The translations under genes and the position numbers were made by a program. A stretch of DNA of 9,981 bases, taken from Metabacillus rhizolycopersici. GTDB taxonomy: Bacteria > Bacillota > Bacilli > Bacillales > Bacillaceae. The notes under the pieces were generated by a model. It was not told where the DNA came from. It searched no databases and worked only from the letters and a program-made list of their open reading frames with translations. Below, piece by piece: positions 1 to 6,644 of the stretch (its first letter is position 1; each line of letters opens with the position of its first letter). Location of the stretch: NCBI RefSeq assembly GCF_020075705.1, contig NZ_JAIQUM010000119.1, positions 1 to 9,981 of the forward strand. Direction: 5' to 3'.

Positions 1-207
1 TTAAATAATATCGTAGAACAGGATCATCGTTTTATCAAGAAACGTGTTCGTTCTATGTTAGGGTTGAAATCTTTTCGGACAGCTACTTACATACTGAGTG
101 GTATAGAAGCGATGCATATGATTAAAAAGAAGCAGGTTCATCAAAGGCTGAAGACTGCCCCAAATGAAGTGGAATTCATACATAGACTATTCAGGATAAC
201 CACCTAA
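1..207 (+). CDS. IS6-family DDE transposase, C-terminal fragment
   Basis: The open frame enters from the window edge and gives 68 residues beginning LNNIVEQDHRFIKKRVRSML and ending FIHRLFRITT before TAA. The block E-Q-D-H-R-x-I-K is the third catalytic motif of IS6-family transposases: E6 would be the final glutamate of the DDE triad, and K13 sits at the expected +7 position. The following LGLKSFRTATYILSGIEAMHMIKK matches the usual C-terminal helix region of this family. The first two catalytic aspartates and the N-terminal helix-turn-helix lie outside the window. The enzyme would carry out replicative cointegrate-type transposition. It is truncated only by the window edge as far as can be seen. 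Confidence 0.9.
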   Translation, partial: LNNIVEQDHRFIKKRVRSMLGLKSFRTATYILSGIEAMHMIKKKQVHQRLKTAPNEVEFIHRLFRITT

Positions 208-255
208 GAGGTTATCTGAAAGTGGATCTATAACTTTTTTCTATTTGTCTTGGTA

Positions 256-269
256 TTTGCACCAGAACC
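256..269 (+). repeat. Terminal inverted repeat of the left IS6-family element
   Basis: TTTGCACCAGAACC closes the left element. It is the inverse complement, with 13 of 14 matches, of the end at 9830-9843, so the two elements present the same kind of end to the cargo between them. No matching 8-bp target duplication is visible in the DNA just inside the two ends (270-277 against 9822-9829 in either orientation). Confidence 0.75.
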
Positions 270-343
270 GTTTGGGTTGTTGGAACGAACAGTTCATACT
301 TTTGGCTAAGTACATACACTTGTTTACTTTGTGAAAAAATAGG
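270..343. other. Short AT-rich spacer without recognisable content
   Basis: These 74 bp lie between the IS end and the start of the duplicated promoter segment. I see no open frame, strong hairpin or promoter match here. It is probably what remains of the DNA that preceded the operon before the IS arrived. Confidence 0.5.
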
Positions 344-370
344 GATTGTTAGAAAAAATATAAATTTATA

Positions 371-399
371 TTGCGTTAAGACGAAATAAAAAGTAGAAT
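371..399 (+). promoter_or_regulatory. Putative sigma-A promoter P1 (upstream duplicate)
   Basis: A -35 element TTGCGT (371-376) is followed after 17 bp by a -10 element TAGAAT (394-399). It is the duplicate of P2 at 691-719. A transcript from here would cross the uxaC fragment and P2 before reaching intact uxaC. The -35 box is weak at its 3' half and the -10 box matches 5 of 6 consensus bases. Confidence 0.5.
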
Positions 400-408
400 A
401 AAAGAAAA

Positions 409-424
409 ATGTTAACGTTAACAT
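409..424 (+). promoter_or_regulatory. LacI-type operator O1, perfect palindrome
   Basis: ATGTTAACGTTAACAT is a perfect 16-bp palindrome with a central CpG, the usual architecture for LacI-family repressors whose hinge helix inserts a leucine at that step. It starts 10 bp after the P1 -10 box, so a bound protein would cover the initial transcribed region. ExuR, encoded at 2368-3366, is the likely ligand; this is inferred from linkage. Confidence 0.75.
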
Positions 425-466
425 AAAAGCTAATTCACGTTAGTTTATTAAAATTTTTAACGAATA

Positions 467-482
467 ATATTAATGTTAATAT
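467..482 (+). promoter_or_regulatory. Decayed second operator O2 of the upstream copy
   Basis: ATATTAATGTTAATAT occupies the position equivalent to the perfect operator at 788-803 but has lost the central CpG and the outer TGTT/AACA bases. Centre-to-centre spacing from O1 is 58 bp, against 55 bp between the intact pair. It is probably a weak or dead site, consistent with relaxed selection on this copy. Confidence 0.5.
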
Positions 483-506
483 AAAGAAGTATAGAAGGGT
501 GAAACC

Positions 507-663
507 GTGGGGAAAATTATGAATGAAAATTTTTTGCTTAACAAATGAAATCGCTATTTCTCTGTTTCATGATTATGTGAAAGAAATGTCAATTATCGAC
601 TATCATTGTCATTTGAGTCCTAAAGAAATTTATGAAAATAAAAATTTTTAAAATATTACAGAA
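507..663 (+). pseudogene. uxaC: uxaC 5' fragment (duplicated, frameshifted)
   Basis: This is a truncated copy of the first 52 codons of uxaC, starting at the equivalent GTG and preceded by a similar ribosome binding site (AGAAGGGTG). A one-base insertion near 541-547 turns the frame into [17 protein letters not shown]. Beyond it, in the shifted frame, the sequence still reads [20 protein letters not shown] and continues to KEIYENKNF, where a second stop (TAA, 648-650) replaces a lysine codon. It then breaks off at the duplication junction and cannot make a working isomerase. The 13-codon open start could act as a leader peptide for transcripts from P1, but nothing shows that it does. Confidence 0.9.
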
Positions 664-690
664 GATTGTTAGAAAAAATATAAATTTATA

Positions 691-719
691 TTGCGTTAAG
701 ACAAAATAAAAAGTAGAAT
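691..719 (+). promoter_or_regulatory. Putative sigma-A promoter P2 of the uxaC operon
   Basis: TTGCGT (691-696), a 17-bp spacer and TAGAAT (714-719) form the most plausible main promoter. AT-rich DNA upstream (671-690) could act as an UP element. The predicted start would be near 726, placing operator O3 at roughly +7 to +22. Confidence 0.6.
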
Positions 720-732
720 GAAAGAGAAATAA

Positions 733-748
733 ATGTTAACGTTAACAT
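733..748 (+). promoter_or_regulatory. LacI-type operator O3, perfect palindrome
   Basis: This site is identical to O1 (ATGTTAACGTTAACAT) and lies directly downstream of the P2 -10 box, a position where a bound repressor would block initiation or early elongation. The core TGTTAACGTTAACA differs at one position from the CcpA cre consensus TGWAANCGNTNWCA, so weak CcpA binding is conceivable. Confidence 0.78.
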
Positions 749-787
749 TTTGAGTTTTGTCTTTTAATTTATATTTTTTAAGTAATA

Positions 788-803
788 ATGTTAACGTTAA
801 CAT
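788..803 (+). promoter_or_regulatory. LacI-type operator O4, perfect palindrome
   Basis: This is a second perfect ATGTTAACGTTAACAT, 55 bp centre to centre from O3 and just upstream of the uxaC ribosome binding site (AGGATGG, 813-819). Two sites flanking the 5' leader would allow cooperative binding, DNA looping or a roadblock to RNA polymerase. Confidence 0.75.
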
Positions 804-826
804 AAAAAGTATAGGATGGTGAAACA

Positions 827-2266
827 GTGGAAAAATTTATGAATGAAAACTTTTTACTTAAAAGTGAAACCGCTATCTCTCTGTTCCATGATTATGCGAA
901 AGAAATGCCAATTATCGATTACCATTGTCATTTGAGTCCTAAAGAAATTTATGAAAATAAAAATTTTAAAAATATTACAGAAGCTTGGCTTTACGGTGAT
1001 CATTATAAATGGAGAGCAATGAGAGCAAATGGAATCTCAGAAGAATATATTACCGGAAATGCAAGTGATTATGAAAAATTTCTTGCTTGGGCAAAGACGG
1101 TTCCGATGACAATCGGAAATCCTTTATATAATTGGACTCATTTAGAATTGCAGCGATTCTTTGGCATTTACGAAATATTAAACGAACAAAGTGCCCCAGA
1201 GATTTGGGAGACAGCAAATGCACTTATAACTGGAGAAGGATTTGGTGCCCGCGATTTAATCGTAAAGTCAAATGTTAAAGTGGTTTGCACAACTGATGAC
1301 CCAGTAGATAGCTTAGAATATCATCAATTATTAAAACAAGATCAAGATTATCCTGTCAGTGTCGTTCCGGGTTTTAGACCAGATAAAGGGTTGGACATCA
1401 ACCGAGATGGATTCCTAGAATGGGTTGGGAAACTTGAGCAATCTTCGCAAGTAAAGATTGAAAACTATGAGGACTACCTCGCTGCACTTGAAGCACGGGT
1501 TCAGTTCTTCCACTCAGTTGGCGGTGTCGTATCTGACCATGCATTAGATTTAATGGTTTATGAGGAAGCTACTTTTGGTGAAGTAAAGGAAATCTTTGCA
1601 GAAAGATTAACTGGCAGCACGCTTTCCTTAGAAGCGGAAAAGAAATTTAAAACTTTTACATTAATTCACTTGGGTAAGCTATATGCAGACCTCGATTGGG
1701 CGATGCAGTTCCATATTAATGCCCATCGCAACAATAATACAAACATGTTTAAGGTTTTGGGACCTGATACTGGTTATGATTCAATTAATGATGATCAAAT
1801 TGCAAAACCACTTGTCTCAATCCTAGATTCTTTAGAACAGGCTGGCAAGCTTCCAAAAACGATCATCTATTCTTTAAATCCTACTGATAATTATGTCATT
1901 GCAAGTATTATCAATAGCTTTCAAGATGGAAAGACACCAGGGAAGATCCAATTTGGTACTGCATGGTGGTTTAATGATACGAAGGAAGGCATGCTAGAGC
2001 AAATGAAGACACTCTCCAATGTAGGACTTTTTAGCCGATTCATTGGAATGCTGACAGACTCCAGAAGCTTTCTATCTTATACGAGACATGAATATTTCAG
2101 AAGACTTGTCTGCAATCTGATCGGAGAATGGGTCGAGAACGGTGAGGTTCCTAAAAATATGGAATTATTAGGAAGAATTGTCCGAGGAATCGCTTATGAC
2201 AATGCGAAAGAATATTTTCAATTTCAAGGAGTTACAGAGGGTGACCTTATTTCTACAAGATTATAA
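827..2266 (+). CDS. uxaC: Uronate isomerase (glucuronate/galacturonate isomerase)
   Basis: UxaC (EC 5.3.1.12) catalyses the first cytoplasmic step: D-galacturonate to D-tagaturonate, and D-glucuronate to D-fructuronate. The 479-residue product has the normal family length and belongs to the amidohydrolase superfamily. Visible hallmarks are D-Y-H-C-H at 31-35 (the H-x-H metal-binding pair H33/H35), CTTDDP at 154-159, SDHALD at 237-242, QFHINAHRNNN at 294-304 and GMLTDSRSFLSYTRHEYFRR at 407-426. The start is GTG at 827, 7 bp after AGGATGG; the in-frame ATG at 839 would be 19 bp away, too far, and the N-terminus MEKFMNENFLL resembles B. subtilis UxaC. The gene is first in the operon, and its 5' end is duplicated upstream. 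Roughly the last 12 residues (GVTEGDLISTRL) look less conserved. Confidence 0.96.
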   Translation: MEKFMNENFLLKSETAISLFHDYAKEMPIIDYHCHLSPKEIYENKNFKNITEAWLYGDHYKWRAMRANGISEEYITGNASDYEKFLAWAKTVPMTIGNPLYNWTHLELQRFFGIYEILNEQSAPEIWETANALITGEGFGARDLIVKSNVKVVCTTDDPVDSLEYHQLLKQDQDYPVSVVPGFRPDKGLDINRDGFLEWVGKLEQSSQVKIENYEDYLAALEARVQFFHSVGGVVSDHALDLMVYEEATFGEVKEIFAERLTGSTLSLEAEKKFKTFTLIHLGKLYADLDWAMQFHINAHRNNNTNMFKVLGPDTGYDSINDDQIAKPLVSILDSLEQAGKLPKTIIYSLNPTDNYVIASIINSFQDGKTPGKIQFGTAWWFNDTKEGMLEQMKTLSNVGLFSRFIGMLTDSRSFLSYTRHEYFRRLVCNLIGEWVENGEVPKNMELLGRIVRGIAYDNAKEYFQFQGVTEGDLISTRL

Positions 2267-2282
2267 CGAAAGATGGTAGAGG

Positions 2283-2310
2283 TTGCATAATGCTGGTGAG
2301 GTAGTAAAAT
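2283..2310 (+). promoter_or_regulatory. Possible weak internal promoter before exuR
   Basis: TTGCAT (2283-2288) and TAAAAT (2305-2310) with a 16-bp spacer lie in the 101-bp gap between uxaC and exuR. This could give basal repressor expression independent of the autoregulated main promoter. The match is modest and may be chance in AT-rich DNA. Confidence 0.22.
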
Positions 2311-2346
2311 AGGATAGTATAAGCCACTTTTTCTAAATGAATGTAA

Positions 2347-3366
<1,020 letters not shown>

Positions 3367-3370
3367 GATT

Positions 3371-3386
3371 GTCCCGTTTTTGGGAC
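3371..3386 (+). other. Small hairpin between exuR and uxaB
   Basis: GTCCC (3371-3375) and GGGAC (3382-3386) form a 5-bp GC-rich stem with loop GTTTTT, 4 bp after the exuR stop. No U-tract follows, so it is not a standard terminator. It could serve as an mRNA processing or stability element separating repressor from enzyme message, or mean nothing. Confidence 0.3.
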
Positions 3387-3435
3387 GCTTATCGAAAAAA
3401 ATGTTCACGTGTGCATAACGAGGAGGATACCATAT

Positions 3436-4902
3436 ATGCAGAAGTTAAATAAACACAATTATAAGGAGTATGCGATATATCCAGAGAGAATTCTTCAGTT
3501 TGGGGAAGGGAATTTTTTAAGAGCGTTTGTTGACTGGCAGGTCCAAGTGTTGAATGAGAAAACGGATTTTAATGGAAGTGTCGTCGTGGTCCAACCAAGA
3601 AGATCGGAAAAGATCGAAAGACTGAATCAACAAGATGGTTTGTTCACCCTTTTTTTACAAGGAATGAAGGATGGAAAACCCGTTGATGAACATATGGTGA
3701 TTGAGTCGATCAGCCGAGGGATTAACCTTTTTACAAACTATGAGCAGTATAAAGAACTGGCTGGAAAAAAGGAGCTGCGTTTCATCATTTCCAACACGAC
3801 AGAAGCAGGGATTGTTTTTGATCCTGAAGATCAGTTAGAAGATCAACCGCCAAAGAATTTTCCAGGCAAGCTGACCGCTTTTCTTTACTATCGCTTTCAA
3901 GCTTTTTCAGGAGACGATAGCCATGGTTGCATCATAATTCCTTGTGAGCTGATTGAAAATAATGGTGAAAGATTGAAAGAGGTCGTGCTTCAATATGCTA
4001 ACTACTGGAACCTAGGCGATGACTTTATCAATTGGATTCACGATGCAAATACGTTTTGTTCTAGTTTAGTAGACAGGATCGTTCCAGGCTTTCCATTGGA
4101 TTCAATAGATGAGAAAACAGCAGAGCTGGGCTATAAGGATGAGTTAATGGTAGTCGGGGAACAGTATCATCTTTGGGTGATCGAAGGACCGGGTTGGATC
4201 AAAGATGAACTGCCTGTTAAAGGTACAGGTTTGAACACGTTAATCGTTGATGATTTAACACCATATCGAGTGCGAAAAGTCCGTATTTTAAACGGTGCTC
4301 ACACGGCTATGACACCGGTTTCATACTTATATGGATTGGACACTGTTGAAGAGTCGGTCAATCATCAGGAGCTAGGTTTATTCATTAAGGAGTTGGTCGA
4401 AAATGAAATTGTTCCAACTTTAGATGGACCGCCCGAAGAGCTTGCTGCCTTTTCAAACGAAGTGTTGAACCGATTTATGAATCCATATATCAAACATTAT
4501 TTATTAAGCATTTCCTTAAATTCCATTTCAAAGTTTTCGACTAGGAATTTACCAACTTTACTAGATTATGTGAAACAAAGCGGTACTTTGCCGAAATGGC
4601 TCGTCTTTTCTTTAAGTTGCCTGCTGCATTTTTATCGAGGAAAACGAGGTGATGAGGATATTCCATTACAAGATAATCCAGAAATCCTACAATTCTTTCA
4701 AACTCTTTGGGAGAAAGTCGATCAACATGAATTGCATATGGAAGGTCTAGTTAAAACAGTATTGGCTGACAAACAGCTATGGAGAATGGATCTTACTTCG
4801 ATTCCCAACTTGGTGAGCGCTGTGACAACCAATCTCCTAACTATTGAGCAAATTGGAGTAAAAGAAGCCCTTAAAGAATTATGCAGGACATCAATTAAGT
4901 GA
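3436..4902 (+). CDS. uxaB: Tagaturonate reductase (altronate oxidoreductase)
   Basis: UxaB (EC 1.1.1.58) reduces D-tagaturonate to D-altronate using NADH. The 488-residue protein belongs to the polyol-specific long-chain (mannitol) dehydrogenase family. The N-terminal Rossmann fold has the nucleotide-binding stretch ILQFGEGNFLRAF at 19-31. The C-terminal domain carries K-V-R-I-L-N-G-A-H at 281-289, whose K281/N286/H289 spacing is the family's catalytic Lys-Asn-His arrangement. I place the start at ATG 3436: GAGGAGGA lies 8 bp upstream, and the resulting MQKLNK... matches the B. subtilis protein. The frame stays open back to a GTG at 3409, which has no ribosome binding site and would add nine unlikely residues. 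The stop overlaps the uxaA ribosome binding site region, so the two genes are translationally close. Confidence 0.95.
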   Translation: MQKLNKHNYKEYAIYPERILQFGEGNFLRAFVDWQVQVLNEKTDFNGSVVVVQPRRSEKIERLNQQDGLFTLFLQGMKDGKPVDEHMVIESISRGINLFTNYEQYKELAGKKELRFIISNTTEAGIVFDPEDQLEDQPPKNFPGKLTAFLYYRFQAFSGDDSHGCIIIPCELIENNGERLKEVVLQYANYWNLGDDFINWIHDANTFCSSLVDRIVPGFPLDSIDEKTAELGYKDELMVVGEQYHLWVIEGPGWIKDELPVKGTGLNTLIVDDLTPYRVRKVRILNGAHTAMTPVSYLYGLDTVEESVNHQELGLFIKELVENEIVPTLDGPPEELAAFSNEVLNRFMNPYIKHYLLSISLNSISKFSTRNLPTLLDYVKQSGTLPKWLVFSLSCLLHFYRGKRGDEDIPLQDNPEILQFFQTLWEKVDQHELHMEGLVKTVLADKQLWRMDLTSIPNLVSAVTTNLLTIEQIGVKEALKELCRTSIK

Positions 4903-4915
4903 GGTGGTCATTTAA

Positions 4916-6409
4916 ATGAAAAAGTATTTGCAAATAAATGAAAGCGATAACACCATCCTTGCCTTAAGAGACCTTAGGAAGGATGAAGAACTAAGCATTG
5001 AAGGGAAGACCATTCAATTAAAACAAGATATTTATCGCGGACATAAAATCGCTTTAAAAGAAATCAAGGAAAAAGAACATGTTATCAAATACGGGGATCC
5101 AATTGGTCATGCGCTCACAACGATCGCACCTGGAGAACTTGTTCATACCCATAACACGAAAACGAATTTATCTGGAACGCAGGATTATCAGTACACACCG
5201 AAACAAACTGACCTTTTATACAAAGATGAAAATCGGACCTTTAAAGGATATCTAAGGGGAAATGGAAATGTCGGGATTCGAAATGAACTTTGGATTGTGC
5301 CAACAGTAGGTTGTGTAAATGGAATTGCTGAAAAAATTATTAAACGCTTTGAAAAACATGTAGGCGATATAAGTCCATTTGATAATGTTCTCGTTCTAAA
5401 ACATAACTATGGCTGTTCCCAGCTCGGTGACGACCATGAAAATACAAAGCAAATTCTGCTCAATGCTGTGAATCATCCAAATGCTGGTGGTGTTCTCGTT
5501 TTAGGACTTGGATGTGAAAACAATGAACTTCCTGAATTTAAAAAGACGCTCGGGGAAGTAAATGAGGACCGAATCAAATTCCTCATTTCCCAAACAGTTA
5601 CAGATGAAATTGAGGAAGGCTTTAAACTTGTTATGGACATTTATGAAAGCGCTAAAAATGACAAAAGAGAGGATATTCCTCTATCAGAACTAAAGATTGG
5701 TCTAAAATGTGGCGGTTCTGACGGTTTTTCTGGAATAACTGCTAACCCTCTTTTAGGTAGGTTCTCCGATTACTTAATTTCACAAGGCGGAACCACTGTC
5801 TTAACCGAAGTTCCGGAAATGTTCGGTGCCGAAACCATTTTGATGGAACGGGCGGCTAATGAAGAAGTGTTTCATAAAGTAGTAGATTTAATCAACAACT
5901 TTAAGGATTATTATCTTCAGCATAATCAGCCTGTTTATGAAAATCCATCTCCAGGGAACAAGGATGGCGGCATTACAACTTTGGAAGACAAATCACTTGG
6001 ATGTACACAGAAGGCTGGTACTTCCGCTGTTGTGGATGTTTTGAAATATGGAGAAGTTCTAAAAACAAAAGGATTAAATCTTTTAAGTGCACCTGGCAAT
6101 GATCTAATTGCTTCTACGGCACTTGCAGCAGCAGGCTGTCAAATGGTGCTGTTTACAACAGGCAGAGGAACACCGTTTGGGACATTTGTTCCAACTATGA
6201 AAATTTCAACGAACACACAAATTTATGAAAAAAAACCACATTGGATTGACTTTAATGCTGGAACATTGCTTGAAGACGGAATAACAGCCGATCAAGTAAT
6301 GAATGAGTTTGTCGATTATATTATCAAGGTCGCAAGTGGAGAATTTGTTAACAATGAGAAAAATGATTTTAGAGAGATTTCGATCTTTAAAAGCGGTGTA
6401 ACGTTATAA
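4916..6409 (+). CDS. uxaA: Altronate dehydratase
   Basis: UxaA (EC 4.2.1.7) dehydrates D-altronate to 2-keto-3-deoxy-D-gluconate; characterised relatives need Fe2+. The 497-residue protein shows the two-part UxaA/GarD architecture. A small N-terminal SAF domain (about 1-85) contains YRGHKIAL (40-47) and VHTHN (76-80). The large catalytic region carries NYGCSQLGDD (164-173), GLGCENNEL (197-205), KCGGSDGFSGITANPLLG (264-281), LGCTQKAGTS (361-370) and GCQMVLFTTGRGTPFG (407-422). The repeated cysteine-containing loops are typical of the family. ATG 4916 follows GAGGTGG by 8 bp and lies only 13 bp after the uxaB stop, indicating cotranscription. Length is normal and nothing is missing. Confidence 0.95.
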   Translation: MKKYLQINESDNTILALRDLRKDEELSIEGKTIQLKQDIYRGHKIALKEIKEKEHVIKYGDPIGHALTTIAPGELVHTHNTKTNLSGTQDYQYTPKQTDLLYKDENRTFKGYLRGNGNVGIRNELWIVPTVGCVNGIAEKIIKRFEKHVGDISPFDNVLVLKHNYGCSQLGDDHENTKQILLNAVNHPNAGGVLVLGLGCENNELPEFKKTLGEVNEDRIKFLISQTVTDEIEEGFKLVMDIYESAKNDKREDIPLSELKIGLKCGGSDGFSGITANPLLGRFSDYLISQGGTTVLTEVPEMFGAETILMERAANEEVFHKVVDLINNFKDYYLQHNQPVYENPSPGNKDGGITTLEDKSLGCTQKAGTSAVVDVLKYGEVLKTKGLNLLSAPGNDLIASTALAAAGCQMVLFTTGRGTPFGTFVPTMKISTNTQIYEKKPHWIDFNAGTLLEDGITADQVMNEFVDYIIKVASGEFVNNEKNDFREISIFKSGVTL

Positions 6410-6440
6410 TCTGATCTTGTTTTTTCAAAGGAGATCATTT

Positions 6441-6457
6441 GTTGGGATTCTACCAAC
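6441..6457. repeat. Inverted repeat spanning an antisense -10 box
   Basis: GTTGG (6441-6445) and CCAAC (6453-6457) are 5-bp inverted arms separated by GATTCTA. On the - strand the arms flank the TAGAAT -10 box of the promoter at 6447-6476, as an operator would. On the + strand the same repeat could form a weak hairpin. It is short enough to be chance. Confidence 0.3.
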
Positions 6458-6476
6458 GTGTGTTGTTTTTTGTCAA
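6447..6476 (-). promoter_or_regulatory. Putative sigma-A promoter on the antisense strand between uxaA and kdgA
   Basis: Read on the - strand, TTGACA (6476-6471) is followed after 18 bp by TAGAAT (6452-6447), with an A/T-rich stretch upstream of the -35 box. This is 11 of 12 consensus bases, better than either uxaC promoter. Transcription would run leftward into the 3' end of uxaA, starting near 6440, and no gene lies on that strand. It may drive an antisense RNA, or be left over from a divergent gene lost when uxaA and kdgA were brought together. The rest of the 235-bp gap is AT-rich, with no clear + strand promoter for kdgA. Confidence 0.4.
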
Positions 6477-6644
6477 AAAATAAATAAATTGAAAATTTTA
6501 AAGATAATTCTAGAAAACCATCAACAATTTAAGTTGAATTGCAACAAAGTTGGCGAAAATAGCCTTCAAATCATCCAATTTACTTAAATTCTACTATTTC
6601 ATCGCATTCCAAAGAGAAGTGATTTTGGGGAAGGAGTCAAAAAT

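Larger units (their letters stand above)
1..269 (+). mobile_element. 3' part of an IS6-family insertion sequence
   Basis: This is the right-hand remainder of an IS6-family element whose left part lies outside the window. It consists of the transposase C-terminus (stop at 205-207), about 60 bp of untranslated DNA, and a terminal repeat TTTGCACCAGAACC at 256-269. Read outward to inward this is GGTTCTGGTGCAAA, very close to the GGTTCTGTTGCAAA-type ends known for IS6 elements such as IS257/IS431. The exact outer base is uncertain by about 1 bp. Whether the element is complete cannot be told from this window. Confidence 0.85.
344..663 (+). repeat. Upstream copy of a tandem duplication: promoter, operators and uxaC 5' end
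   Basis: The segment starting GATTGTTAGAAAAAATATAA recurs at 664, giving a 320-bp unit against 319 bp in the downstream copy. The promoter part is nearly identical. The stretch between the two operators (about 425-465 against 749-785) has diverged strongly. The uxaC part differs at about 15 of 156 bases plus one indel by my hand alignment. The copy ends cleanly within uxaC codon 52, after ...ATTACAGAA at 663, where the next GATTGTTAG begins. The patchy divergence means this is not a fresh duplication. Confidence 0.92.
664..982 (+). repeat. Downstream copy of the tandem duplication, leading into intact uxaC
   Basis: This is the functional copy: the promoter at 691-719, perfect operators at 733-748 and 788-803, a ribosome binding site near 813-821 and the first 52 codons of uxaC. 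Homology to the upstream copy stops at base 982, and the reading frame continues into the rest of the gene. Confidence 0.92.

Noticed and set aside
212..424. A 70-codon - strand open frame over the IS end and promoter region
   Set aside because: It crosses the IS boundary, is made of phenylalanine- and tyrosine-rich AT-driven sequence, and overlaps promoter P1 and operator O1.
3409..3435. Upstream GTG start that would lengthen UxaB by nine residues
   Set aside because: It has no ribosome binding site and the extra residues (MCITRRIPY) are unlike the family, whereas the ATG at 3436 has GAGGAGGA at ideal spacing.
6346..6353. TGTTAACA inside uxaA as another ExuR operator
   Set aside because: It is an 8-bp palindrome lacking the central CpG and the full 14-bp core, inside coding sequence; chance is the simpler explanation.
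6412..6437. Inverted repeat TGATCT...AGATCA after uxaA as a transcription terminator
   Set aside because: The stem is 6 bp with a 14-nt loop and no U-tract follows, so intrinsic termination is unlikely.
6439..6483. A 14-codon TTG-initiated frame (LLGFYQRVLFFVKK) preceded by AAAGGAG at 6427-6433
   Set aside because: The Shine-Dalgarno sequence is good, but the frame is tiny, has a rare start codon, resembles nothing I know and overlaps the antisense promoter. At most it is the remnant of a lost gene start.
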